A DNA stretch of 64,000 nt from Pelagomonas calceolata (GCA_918797485.1 CAKKNE010000004.1:4464001-4528000); one strand, 5' to 3'. Shown: positions 32,087-41,592, counted from the first letter of the stretch. Numbers and translations are program-made. The notes: generated by a model from the letters alone, not told the origin.

Positions 32087-34774
32087 ATGACGCTCAGGAA
32101 GCGGCGGCGCGCGGCCACGTTGCTGGCCGCGCTCGCTGCCACGAGCAGCGCATTCGTCACCGCGCCGCGACGGCCGCAAAAACTGCCGCCGACGATGATC
32201 GGTGGCCGCGCCGCCGCGGCCGCGTCGGGCCTGCGGCGGCGCCTCGTGCCCTGGCGACGAAACACCGCGCCGCGAACCACCGCGCCGCGCGCCGCCGCCG
32301 CTAGTAACGAGCGGCCGCGGCGAAAACGCCGCAAAGCCGCCGCCGCGGCCCTCGCGGCCCTTTCCGCATTGTGGTGCTTTAGAGGAACGGCAGCAGCCGC
32401 GACGGTCGAAGGAGCAAAAACGTTAATCGAGAAGACGGCGTCGGACGTGGGGTTAGGTGAATCTTTGAAGGCTCTGGCTATCGCCGGGCCGCGACGCGAC
32501 GCCCTCGCATTACTACTCGCGACGGCGACAGTAGTGCCACTGGCCAAACTTGTCGGTTTATCACCGATCCTGGGCTTCCTGGCGACGGGCGTCTACCTGG
32601 GACCGTCGGGGCGGAACTTCATCTCGAGTATGCACCAGACGGAAATCCTCGGAGAGTTAGGAGTGGTCTTCTTCCTGTTCGAGATGGGTTTGGAATTGTC
32701 CGTAGCGAAGATCGGCGCCATGCGGACCGAGATTTTTGGATTAGGCTTGGCCCAGTTCCTGGCTACTACGGCGGTGCTCGCCAAGGGCGCGCAGGTTGTC
32801 GGTAATTGTGTAGCGTCGCCCTTCTCCACGCCGGCGTCCATCGCCGTCGGCGGTGCCCTAGCTTTATCTTCGTCGGCCTTCGTGCTGCAGCTCCTCAAAG
32901 ATAATGAAGATTCAGGGACTTCTCACGGCCGCGCGTCGCTCGGTGTCCTCCTACTCCAGGACTTGGCGGTCGTGCCTCTCCTCGTACTCGTACCGTTGTT
33001 GGCGTCGGGCGACGGTGGTCTCAAATTAGCAGGAGCATTAGCTGCATCATTAGGCAAAGCCGTCTTCGCGGTCGCCTCGGTCGAGGTCGTCGGAAAGCGC
33101 CTGTGCAACATGTTGTTTGATAGGGCCAAGCGCTCTAGATCGCAAGAAGCCTTCTTATCTGTCGTTTTGCTGAGTGTGCTCGGCATCTCAGCTTTTACGG
33201 AGGCTGTCGGACTCAGCGCGACTCTCGGAGCCTTCCTGGCCGGTGTCTCGCTCGCGGAGACGGCCTACGCCAATCAAGTCGAGGCGTCCGTGGCGCCGTT
33301 ACGAGGGCTGTTACTGGGATTGTTCTTCGTTACTGTAGGATTCAGCATAGACGTCTCATTGTTAGCGGCACAGCCTCTAAGGATGTTGGGACTAGCTGGA
33401 GGACTAGTAGCCTTGAAAGCCGTCACGCTAACAGCTCTAGGCAAACTCCTGAAACTGTCGACACCAACAGCTTTAAGGACAGGTGCTCTATGTGCCCAGA
33501 GCGGCGAATTCGCGTTTGTGGCCTTTGGCCTCGCAAAAAAACTTAATCTGATCAGTGCGGGCCAGAATCGGGTCCTGTTGACGACCGTGGCCATGTCCAT
33601 GGCCGCGACGCCCTTTGTGGCCCAGCTGGGAGATACGATCGCCAAGTCACAAGCCTCGCCGGTCGCAGATAACTCGACGGCAGACCTGGACCGGTTCCGG
33701 GATGCTGTTTTGAACGTACCTACTTCTGCGGATGACGAGTTCGCCCAGGATCTGGCGAGACGAGTGAAGATGAAGGACGTCGTCGTCGTGTTGGGGTATG
33801 GAGCTATAGGTAAGGTAGTTTGTGAGATGCTGGACGCTAAATTAACGAGGTACGTCGTCCTCGAGAAGGACGCGCAGAAGGCGGAGCAGGCGCGCTCGGC
33901 GGGTAGGCCCGTGTTCCAGGGTGATGCGACGGACGCGGACGTCCTTGATTCGTACATGGCGGGCGACGCTCGACTTGTGGTCGCTGCCATCGCCGATGCG
34001 AGGGCGTGTACGGCCGCCGTCGTCGCTCTGAAGCGGAAGAACGCGCGATTGCCCATCCTGGCGCGGGCGGCGGACGCGCAGCACCGACGACGACTGGCAA
34101 GGTTGCCGAACGTCCAAGCGGTCGTCCCGACCATACAAAGCGACTCGAAACTACTCTCGCTACCGTTCGGCGGCGCCGTTTTGAGGGGCCTAGGCTTCAG
34201 AGCGGATGACGTCGATATGCTCATCGAGGAGAACCGGCGGACGGCCCTCGGCTTCTTCGACGAGGGCGTGAGCACGCCGGCCAAGCCCAAGAAGGCTCCG
34301 GAGAAGGAGCCCGCGCCGGTGGAGGAGGCCGTGGCCGAGGAGGAACCCGAGGAGGAGGAGGAGCCCGTGCAGGACGAGCCGAAGAGCCTCATGGAGGAGG
34401 TCGGCGTCGAGGAGACGGTCGTGCGAGAGGAGCCCAAGAACGCTACTGTCGTCGCGGAGGATCCGGAGCCGGAGCCCGTCGTGGAGGCGCCGGTGGAGAA
34501 GAAGCCCGGTTCCCTCGAGGCGCAACGCGCGGCGCTGTCGACGATCGCGGAGCTGCAGCGCGAGGCGTTCTTCGCGGCCGACGCTCGGGCTGAAGAGCTG
34601 CTGGATGCGAACTCGACGGTCCTGAACGCGACGCGCGCGGTCATCGAAACCTCGGAGATCCTCGCGGGACTCGACGACGACCAGTGCACGGTCATGAGCA
34701 ATGGCGATAGTGCTGAGAACGCTACCGAGCTCGCCGAATTCATCGAGGAGGAGGTCGCGGCGACGGATAGGTGA
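32087..34774 (+). CDS. KEA/KefB-type K+/H+ antiporter, probably plastidial
   Basis: The 895-residue single-exon protein has an Arg/Ala-rich N-terminus with ATSSAFVTAPRR, the ASAFAP-like cleavage motif of stramenopile plastid-targeted proteins. A CPA2 domain follows (FLATGVYLGPSG, LGELGVVFFLFEMGLELS, SAFTEAVGLSATLGAFLAGV). An RCK/TrkA-N domain begins near residue 562 (VVVVLGYGAIGKVVCEML ... GDATDADVL). The C-terminal ~170 residues are Glu/Pro-rich. KEA antiporters exchange K+ for H+ across chloroplast envelope or thylakoid membranes; the RCK domain senses nucleotide. It is divergently arranged with the Band 3-NhaA gene. Confidence 0.9.
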   Translation: MTLRKRRRAATLLAALAATSSAFVTAPRRPQKLPPTMIGGRAAAAASGLRRRLVPWRRNTAPRTTAPRAAAASNERPRRKRRKAAAAALAALSALWCFRGTAAAATVEGAKTLIEKTASDVGLGESLKALAIAGPRRDALALLLATATVVPLAKLVGLSPILGFLATGVYLGPSGRNFISSMHQTEILGELGVVFFLFEMGLELSVAKIGAMRTEIFGLGLAQFLATTAVLAKGAQVVGNCVASPFSTPASIAVGGALALSSSAFVLQLLKDNEDSGTSHGRASLGVLLLQDLAVVPLLVLVPLLASGDGGLKLAGALAASLGKAVFAVASVEVVGKRLCNMLFDRAKRSRSQEAFLSVVLLSVLGISAFTEAVGLSATLGAFLAGVSLAETAYANQVEASVAPLRGLLLGLFFVTVGFSIDVSLLAAQPLRMLGLAGGLVALKAVTLTALGKLLKLSTPTALRTGALCAQSGEFAFVAFGLAKKLNLISAGQNRVLLTTVAMSMAATPFVAQLGDTIAKSQASPVADNSTADLDRFRDAVLNVPTSADDEFAQDLARRVKMKDVVVVLGYGAIGKVVCEMLDAKLTRYVVLEKDAQKAEQARSAGRPVFQGDATDADVLDSYMAGDARLVVAAIADARACTAAVVALKRKNARLPILARAADAQHRRRLARLPNVQAVVPTIQSDSKLLSLPFGGAVLRGLGFRADDVDMLIEENRRTALGFFDEGVSTPAKPKKAPEKEPAPVEEAVAEEEPEEEEEPVQDEPKSLMEEVGVEETVVREEPKNATVVAEDPEPEPVVEAPVEKKPGSLEAQRAALSTIAELQREAFFAADARAEELLDANSTVLNATRAVIETSEILAGLDDDQCTVMSNGDSAENATELAEFIEEEVAATDR

Positions 34775-34790
34775 TATTAAGTTTAAATAG

Positions 34791-35170
34791 TTATACTTGC
34801 GCTTCGCGGGCGCGGAGGATGGCTCGCGCGTATCGCAATTTGTCTCCAATCGCTGCTGTGAGCGGGTGCGCGCCACCCATGACGCGCCGCGCAATCCGTG
34901 CCGTCTCCTCAAGCGTCGTCACGGCCTCACGGAGATCGTCGAGCGAGGCGCTGGCGTCCTTGTAGAGGGCCTCCGCGTAAATCCACTCCATCCTGAGCGT
35001 CTCCATATTATTATCTCCGAGAACACGTTGAGCCACGGGTATTAATTTGCGCAACAGTGCCTCGGCTTCTTTGAAGCGCTGTAGTTCAATAAGCAGCGAA
35101 GCGTAATTGCCGGCTTCTCTAGGCAAAAACACGCCGCGCGACGCGAACGCTCTACAGACGCCCCGCCACG
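34791..35170 (-). pseudogene. 5'-truncated TPR paralogue fragment
   Basis: On the minus strand, about 110 residues (NYASLLIELQRFKEAEALL ... LDDLREAVTTLEETARIARR ... RAILRAREAQV) match the C-terminal TPR part of the gene disrupted by the transposon next door (LDDLREAVTTLEDTERIARR ... RAVLRAREAG). The MYND and RING parts are missing: homology stops near 35120, head to head with the start of the other copy at 35175. The stop is 16 bp from the convergent KEA stop. This looks like an inverted partial duplication; whether it is expressed is unknown. Confidence 0.75.
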
Positions 35171-35540
35171 CAAGATGATCCTCACAAATTGCGCCGCCTG
35201 CGCCGCCCCACTGGCCCACGACGCGCCGCGATGTGTGAGATGTCACACAAGATATTGTAACAAAACTTGCCAGATGGACCACTGGCGCCGCGGCCACAAG
35301 CAGATCTGTAAGAAGATACACCGCGGCGGTAACGCTGAGCAATACCACGCCGACAAAAAATACAAGGAGGCCGTCGCGGAGGCTGTCGAGGCGTGCGCGG
35401 CCGACACCAAGGGGCAGACGTGCTACATCTGCACGCAAGCCCTCCACTGGAAAACGAAGGAGGGTCTTGTGCGCGGATGTTCGTGCCGTGGGACGGCGGG
35501 ATTTGCCCACGTGTCGTGCCTGGCGGAGCAGGCGAAGATT

Positions 35541-35548
35541 TTGCTCGC
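35541..35548 (+). repeat. Target site duplication, left copy
   Basis: TTGCTCGC, identical to 39200-39207 on the other side of the transposon. Eight bases is the hAT superfamily length. Confidence 0.93.
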
Positions 35549-35568
35549 CAGGGCAGCAGAAGGGCAAG
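35549..35568 (+). repeat. Left terminal inverted repeat of the hAT element
   Basis: 20 of 20 bases match the complement of 39180-39199. After this point the left end has a 9-base duplication (AAGGGCAAG) not present on the right. Confidence 0.92.
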
Positions 35569-35600
35569 AAGGGCAAGGGCGAGGGTGGATGGAGAAATAC

Positions 35601-35713
35601 CACCCGTCACCCGCACGGGTCGTTTCCCTCCCGACACCCTTCATTACCCGCACCCTTACCTGCACCCTTACCCTTGGCGCGGGACGGGCACCCTTACCCT
35701 TACCTCACCCTTA
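35601..35713 (+). repeat. Left subterminal repeat array
   Basis: At least five CACCCTTA units (for example CGCACCCTTACCTGCACCC) in the same direct orientation as those at the right end. Such arrays are commonly transposase-binding sites in hAT elements. Confidence 0.75.
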
Positions 35714-35876
35714 TTTGGGGGTCGGCGAATTTAGTGTTTTTCGACGTATTAGAACGCGCTATTTTATAGGGGGGGGTCGATGGAGGGCTGCGCTGCACGA
35801 CGACGACTGCAGCGCGCGCGGGGCTTGTCGGACTCGCCGACGCGAAGTGGCAGGCATCCGTGATGAACGGTGCGGT

Positions 35877-38747
35877 TTACCCTTCGTCTCTGAATGCTTC
35901 CGGATCGGCTCGGAACATTTCCTTGTACTTGGCGAACACCTTCTTCAACACGTCGGGACCCAACCATTCGATGTTTCTGGCTACCTTAACCATCATCGCA
36001 GCAATCTCTGGACCCAACACCTTTCTAAGCTTCGAGGCCAACATTCCATGCGTCGAAAAGCTACTCTCACTCACACCCTCAGTCGACTGGTCGGCGAAGA
36101 CTTGCCGGGCCATGTTGTAGTGGACGGGACGCAGGGACTGGCCCTGGGAGTAGAAAAGCAAAATCTCGAACTTCCCGTTGACGATGGCGCGCTGCACGTC
36201 CGGGTGGTCTCCCTTTCGCTGGCGAATGTCGTGAATTTGATTCATCTCGTCCGTCGCAGGCACTTCGTCGTCGTTCTCTTCATCAGAACTCAATGGGTCC
36301 TCCACCTCGGCCATCAGACTGTCAAAACCATCATCCCCGCTGCGTCGCTGCTGCTTCTTCTTCTGGCCTCGGCGGAGGCTCGGCGGCGCAACACCGAGGA
36401 ACCGCTCCGTCTCCCGATATAATTTCTGATAGGCCTTGATCATGCGTGTTTCGAGGGGCTTGCTTTTCAGGATCTTTCGAGGGTCTGTAGTAACGTCCAT
36501 ATGTAGTGCAACGAGGTCCCGCTCGCAGATATCATCTTCGAAGAAGCCCTTCTCGACCTGCTCCGCGAGCAACGTGCGGGTAATCCGCGCCACCGGGGGC
36601 AGGTCCGCCGCCATCACTCTCTCTCTTCCTAGAACCATGCTCTCGCCTGACGTGACCCATTTCGTCATCGTTACAGGGGTCCTTGAGGACGCGTTGATCA
36701 CGCCGCGGGCTAACTTTAACGTGAGGTGCACCGTCGGTTCCGTCGAATGTTGGATGAGCTTGTTAAAGGCACGGGGGGCGCCCAGCGCGGTCCGCAGCCC
36801 ATGCCCGCCGTTCCAAGCCTTTTTATCAGGGAAGCGCTCCGCCGCGCGATCCTCCCACTTCTTTTCCCGCGACGGCGTCGCGTGGCGCACGTCTGAGTCT
36901 GAAGAAGCGTCCGAGAGCGAGTCCTCCTCGAGCGGTAGCTCCGCGTCGGCGTCGACGGAGCTCTCGTCGTCGTCCAAATCCATCATATCGAGCACGTTGC
37001 CATTGATGAGTAGGGATTTCGCCTTGTACATAGGTATCTCGAGGTCCGTCGAACGTTCAATAGTGTGGTGGATGCCGTCCCAGCGCGTCTCGTTCGCTAC
37101 AACAGTGGTCTTGGCCGAGGCGAAGTCCTGGGCCAGGCCGAGCTTGACCTGGAAGTCCTTCTGCGAATTGTCGAACTGGCGACACTTCTTCACGAACGCC
37201 GCCCATCGTTTGAACGTCTTCACTAAACCGGGCCCCTCTGGATTCAGATGCTGCGATGTCTTGGTCATGCCCAGGGCGTAGAGCACTTTGCGGCCCATTT
37301 TGTGGGCACCACAGTATCGACCGTCCTTCTTGCCGAGGCGCATGGCCTTCCAGTTCGCCGAGCCGCCGTCTATCGTCGGCGACCCGACGTCCTTCCGGTA
37401 GTCGACGCCGTGCCGCACGCACAACGAGTCTACAAACGAGTTGATGGCCTGGCCGTCCTTCGCTAGCTTGGCGGGCCAATTTTTGTAGCCGAACTGGAAG
37501 GGCTGCATCTGGAGGCACCCTTCGACCACAATGATGATGCTGCCGTTCACCGAGATGTACGTGACGCCGTGCTTCGTCATCATGTCGAACTGCATGCCGA
37601 TACACTGGCCGCCGACCTCCCGGACGTGCCGCTGCAGGCGCACGGCCTTCTCGTCGTCGCAGAGGGCGTCGAGGGCCTCCAGGATGCGCACGCACGTCTT
37701 GCGATCTGGAGGGACGTAGCCCGGCTTGAGCCTTCCAGAGTACTTGCGCATGCCCTTCTTTCTCGAGCTGTAGAACGGGATGCCGTCCACGCAGCACATG
37801 ACCACGAAGTCCACGTGATGAGTAAACGCCTCCTCGAACGAGAGGCGTTCTACAACGTTGCCGTCGACCACCATGCGTTTACTAGTGCCCTTGATGTCGC
37901 CTCGTTCGACCATCTTCTTAAACTCCGTCGAGTGATTATCCCTCATGTGGTTGATGAGCGCACCAGTACTTCCGTCCCACACGGTTACCTGTGCACAAGC
38001 ACCCAATAGGTCCCCAGTCACCCAACAGTTCGCGCGCGTATTTCACGGCGACGCGCTTCGCACCGGATATACGCGAGGCCATCACCACGCCATCGAGAAG
38101 ACGTCGCGGCGATGGCGTGACGGTCGACGTGATGATTCAGCACGAAGAACGCAGTGGAAACTGATTGATGCACCGGTTGCGGCTGGATGATTATTGCACT
38201 TCGGGTCGCCGTGGAATTCATCCCTACAGACGAATTTGAATTTGCGCGTCGTCCTGCCTTTTCCATTCGTTTTCGTCTCCACTAACTCAGCTTTTCTAAA
38301 ACACTTGCGGATGGCGGCCCTGGAGTTTTCGAAGAAATTGGGCCCTTCGTCGTCGGCATCTAGGTCCGCATCAGCAGCTTCGGCCGTCTCGAGCGCGGGC
38401 ACGGGTGCGGGCGCCGGCGCCGGCGGCGGCGGCGGCGGGTGATCCTCCTCCCACGCGGCGAGGAACTTGCTGTATTCCGAGAGCCCGATCCACTCGCAGT
38501 CGCCCCCCGTCGGATTATGCTCTTGATCTTCCGGGCGCGTTAAGACGAAGCCAAACGCCGGCTGCGCATTCCTTATCCCTTTGAACTTGTGCGCCCCATC
38601 TATTTTCACGACCTCGATCGGGTAGAGCTGCTTCTCCTCTTCTGGAGTGCTGCCTTCCCAGAACGAGCCCGGGATGCTAAATTCCTTGCCGATGTGCTGC
38701 TGCATGTCGGTCTTTTTCACCTTCTTGTAGTATAGTTGCGGCGGCAT
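35877..38747 (-). CDS. hAT-family transposase
   Basis: Exons 38747-38181 and 37988-35877 give 892 residues. A BED-like zinc finger ends GSTGALINHMRDNH and is split by the intron. The catalytic core shows VTYISVNGSIIIVVEG, the Asp in TIDGGSANWKAM, and the Arg-Trp hallmark in ANETRWDGIHHTIERS. Near the C-terminus is the hAT dimerisation region (ARQVFADQSTEGVSESSFS ... KVARNIEWL). A long acidic insert (DDDESSVDADAELPLEEDS) lies mid-protein. No stop or frameshift is seen, so the enzyme may be active. The donor chosen is GC at 38180; a GT donor at 38150 also keeps the frame. Confidence 0.9.
37989..38180 (-). mobile_element. Introner-like intron inside the transposase gene
   Basis: The intron holds the introner hairpin (CACGCCATCGCCGCGACG against CTCGATGGCGTGG on the minus strand) and a GATTCAGCACGAAG string shared with 1208-1223. 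Its start GCAACCGG resembles the exon start GTAACCGT at 6 of 8 positions, suggesting an aged duplication and a GC-AG intron. Confidence 0.65.
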
Positions 38748-39040
38748 GGTTTAGTGGTGCTGCTGGCGGTGGTCTGTAGTGGTGCTGGTGGTCGTGGTCG
38801 TGGTGTAGCGCGCGGCTGGTTTGGATCTCGCAGCGCAGCAGAGCAACTACTCACTGTACGTGGCACGGGTACTCGATCGCAGCAGCGATTCTCGGATGGA
38901 GCGGCGAGCTCCGCATGGAGCCGTGGAAATGCACACCCGGGCGGGCCCGCCCGAAACGAGTCCAGCGTTGTTCGAGGCACCGCTCCAGAGGTCTTTCGAG
39001 AAATGGCCCTTCGGGGAAAAGGGTTGATGGAGTTTCCCGC

Positions 39041-39172
39041 GCGCCCTTACCCTCGCCCTTCGCGAAACGCCTACACCCTTGACTCACCCGCACCCTTACC
39101 CTCACCCGCACCCTTCCCCCGAACTGGACACCCTTCACCCTTACCCTCGACGGGTAAACACGGGTAAAAGGG
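39041..39172 (+). repeat. Right subterminal repeat array
   Basis: Seven or more CACCCTTACC/CACCCGCACCCTT units, in the same direct orientation as the left array rather than inverted. Confidence 0.75.
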
Positions 39173-39179
39173 TGTCGCC

Positions 39180-39199
39180 CTTGCCCTTCTGCTGCCCTG
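39180..39199 (-). repeat. Right terminal inverted repeat of the hAT element
   Basis: Perfect complement of the 20-bp left end, immediately followed by the target duplication. Confidence 0.92.
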
Positions 39200-39207
39200 T
39201 TGCTCGC
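39200..39207 (+). repeat. Target site duplication, right copy
   Basis: TTGCTCGC, identical to 35541-35548. Keeping one copy restores the host reading frame exactly. Confidence 0.93.
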
Positions 39208-39994
39208 GGAGGCCGAGGAGAACAATTTGGACATCAAGGCGAAGACTGAGAGGTTCCGCCGTTGGGATACGTGTAGCCTGTGCGAGCAACGGTACCATGG
39301 CGTCGTCTCGTGCGCGCTCGGATGGGCGTGTTGGAAGACGTACGTCGGGCGGCCGGAGAGGGACCAGCTTCGTCGCCCTGCGATGGGCGTTCTTGGGAAC
39401 GGTTTAGCCGAGGCAGAACACCACGAGGACGCGTTGTCTGTGGAAGAGGCCAAGTTGGCTATGGAGCGGCGTGTTGGCGCGTCAGCATACAGCATTCTCG
39501 GAGCGCAGAGCAATCTTGCGACCACGTATGATAAACTCGGACAACACGATCAGGCTCTGCGGATGCGGCTCGGTGTATACTCTGAGCGTTTGAAGCTCAG
39601 CGGCGAAGAACATAGAGAGACCCTCCTAGCGGCCAACAACTGCGCGTTCTCCCTTGGTGTTCTCGAGCGCTTCGAAGAGGCCAAGTCGCTGATGCGCAAA
39701 ATGATGCCCGTGGCGCGACGCGTTCTCGGCGAGAGTCATGAACTCACGCTCATGATGCGCTTGAATTACGCGCGGTCGATCTACAAGGACTGCGGCGCCA
39801 CGCTCGACGATCTCCGCGAGGCCGTGACGACGCTCGAGGACACGGAACGGATTGCACGGCGTGTCCTCGGCGGCGCGAACCCGGGCACAGTTGGAATAGA
39901 GGATGGATTGCAAAAGGCAAGAGCCGTGCTCCGCGCGCGCGAAGCCGGGCAGAAAGTAGTCTTCGTAAGAGAATAACTCTAGAAGTAGGCTCAA

Positions 39995-40056
39995 GCTCAG
40001 GCTAGTTACATCGCGGGGTCCCCCGTACCCCTCCCGCTCCCCCCGGGCCCACCCGT
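39995..40056 (+). repeat. 62-bp GC-rich interspersed repeat, copy 3
   Basis: 61 of 62 bases match 19-80. It starts 18 bp after the stop of the disrupted gene and precedes a GCTAG palindrome by 29 bp. Confidence 0.9.
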
Positions 40057-40085
40057 CCGGCTGGACTAGGACAAGGGCTGGTGTT

Positions 40086-40110
40086 GCTAGTGTCTTTACA
40101 GACCGCTAGC
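40086..40110 (+). promoter_or_regulatory. GCTAG palindromic upstream element, copy 10
   Basis: GCTAGTGTCTTTACAG then ACCGCTAGC, 114 bp before the K+ channel ATG, same orientation. Confidence 0.6.
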
Positions 40111-40223
40111 GCGGAGCTTCAACCGAGTATAATCGCTGTGATCGATGGGCATTGCAATCAACCACCCTGCGCCAACGCATCGCTCGGCATCGGGCGCAGG
40201 GTGAGCTTGCAGCTCGCGCACGA

Positions 40224-41570
40224 ATGCGGCGACCTGCGCTATGCGCAGCGGTGGCCGTGAGCAGCGCACTGCAAGCGCTGCCGCACGCCCGGCGGCGCAC
40301 ACCCTTGCGCGCCGTCGACGACGAGGCACAAACCGCCTACAACCCGTCCACGGAGATACTCGACGAAACCAAGAAGAAGGGCTTCCTCGCGCCCGCGCCG
40401 TCGCCGACGGCCGCCGCTGGCGCGCGCCGCGCGGCCGAGTACCTCGCGAACCCTAGATTTGAAGTGCTCTCGGCCGCGATCACGTTGCTCTCGTGCGCCG
40501 CCTACGCGTTCAACACGTTGAATGACCTGCCCGAGACCGTCGCGACGGCTTTACCAGTACTGGAAAAGGGGGCGTCCGCGTTCTTCTTGGCCGAGTACCT
40601 GGCCAGGTTTTACTCCAGGGGCTTCGACGCGCGGCGCGGACCAGCGTACAAAAAAAGCTCTCGTGGCCTAATGGACAAGGCGTCGCCCTCCTAAGGCGAA
40701 GATTGCGGGTTCGAGTCCCGTCGTGAGTAGACTGGTCCGCTTTCTCACAGGTTCCCGCTCGAGGCGCTGAACGTTGTGGATTTTGTGAGTTTCCTGCCGC
40801 TGTTCGTGTCGTCGTCGGCAGATACTTACTCGTTCTTGCGGTTGTTGCGCGTGCTGCGCTTGCAACGGTTGCTGACAGATGTGGAAACCTTCGCGGAGGT
40901 CCGGGAGGCGCTGGGCCTGTCGTCGACGTTCGACAGGTCCAGGGTCGAGGTGACGCTGCAGCTCGCGCGCGTCTTCTCCTCGCTGTTTACATTACTTTTC
41001 GTGGTCCGCGCGCCGGCGTCCCTATACAATCACGTCAAAGACCGATGACGAGAACCATGCTGGCACCAGTCCTAGCGGACGGTTTGCCCCGTCCACCACA
41101 CGTGCGGAGACACACACTTATTGGAATTACCGTCCGAGGTCACGCTTCGCTTCACGACATATGTCTCCTCCCGTTATTTCGCGACAACACTATGTTCCGC
41201 ACAGGCGTCGGGGCTCATCTACGCCGCCGAGTCCGGCTCGAACGCGCAGATCTCGGACTTTTTTGATGCATTGTACTTCGGGCTGACTACTTTAACGACC
41301 GTCGGGTTCGGCGACATCACGCCCGTGACACCCGTCGGTCGTCTTATCGTGTCCGCCTCCACCGTCGTCGGCATCGCGCTCGTACCTTTACAATTGACGG
41401 GCCTCGCGGAGACGCTCCTCAAGGAGACGCGCGCGCGGGAAGCCCAGCAGAAGAAGCCCATGGGGTATAGGGTGGATCGCCTCGCGCGGAGGTGTGAGGT
41501 CTGCTCGGAGAAGGCTCACCGGCGGGACGCGCGGTTTTGCTTCCGGTGCGGCGCGGAGCTGCCGCCCTAG
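40224..41570 (+). CDS. Voltage-gated-type K+ channel with C-terminal zinc ribbon
   Basis: Exons 40224-40645, 40751-41003 and 41205-41570 give 346 residues from the ATG at 40224. The start is an Ala/Arg-rich possible organelle transit peptide. S1-S4 follow: S3 VVDFVSFLPLFV, S4-like LRLLRVLRLQRLL with spaced Arg. The pore reads FGLTTLTTVGFGDITPV, with the selectivity filter TVGFGD intact, between S5 (LFTLLFVASGLIYAAE) and S6. The protein ends with a Cys4 zinc ribbon (CEVCSEKAHRRDARFCFRCG), not usual in Kv channels. Intron 1 (40646-40750) contains a tRNA gene; intron 2 (41004-41204) shows nothing recognisable. Confidence 0.88.
40657..40729 (+). tRNA. tRNA-Arg (anticodon CCU), inside an intron
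   Basis: The 73-base cloverleaf has acceptor GCTCTCG/CGTGAGT (one U-U mismatch at pair 5-68 and a terminal G-U), D stem GCCT/AGGC, anticodon stem TCGCC/GGCGA with loop CTCCTAA, and T arm GCGGG-TTCGAGT-CCCGT. The B box GGTTCGAGTCC is perfect. CCA is not encoded. It lies in sense inside intron 1 of the K+ channel and fills 73 of its 105 bases. Only TTT follows, a weak pol III terminator, so release from the spliced intron is possible. A 9-bp perfect inverted repeat (40636-40644 and 40732-40740) brackets it. Confidence 0.9.
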
Positions 41571-41592
41571 TGTTGTTTAATCTGATCACATG

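Larger units (their letters stand above)
35549..39199 (-). mobile_element. Complete autonomous-looking hAT transposon, 3,651 bp
   Basis: The ends are perfect 20-bp inverted repeats, CAGGGCAGCAGAAGGGCAAG (35549-35568 and the complement at 39180-39199), beginning with the CAGGG typical of hAT elements. They are flanked by perfect 8-bp duplications TTGCTCGC. Both ends carry subterminal arrays of CACCCTTACC-like repeats. One minus-strand gene inside encodes a transposase with uninterrupted exons. Identical ends and duplications argue for a recent insertion. It splits a MYND/RING/TPR gene. Confidence 0.95.
35175..39976 (+). pseudogene. MYND/RING-variant/TPR gene split by a hAT transposon
   Basis: The left part (35175-35548) and right part (39208-39976) join in frame, after removal of the element and one target copy, to a 380-residue frame (join at AKILLA-EAEENN). 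It has an N-terminal MYND finger (CAACAAPL, CVRCHTRYC, CQMDHWRRGHKQIC), a RING-variant-like Cys cluster that spans the insertion (CYICTQ, CSCRG, HVSC on the left; CSLCEQRYH on the right), and TPR repeats (YSILGAQSNLATTYDKLGQHDQAL onward). The left frame reads into the transposon and ends there in an unrelated tail. The family is an adaptor/ubiquitin-type protein of unknown role. The other haplotype may be intact. Confidence 0.88.

Noticed and set aside
35601-39172. CCCTTA-rich arrays as telomeric repeats
   Set aside because: The unit is CACCCTTACC, not CCCTAA, and both arrays lie just inside the transposon ends.
35549-39199. The hAT element as the direct source of the introners
   Set aside because: Its ends (CAGGGCAGCAG) differ from the introner ends (CTGTGTGGAAATCA); only the 8-bp target length is shared.
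41004-41204. Intron 2 of the K+ channel as an introner
   Set aside because: No core motif, no inverted ends and no duplication at its borders.
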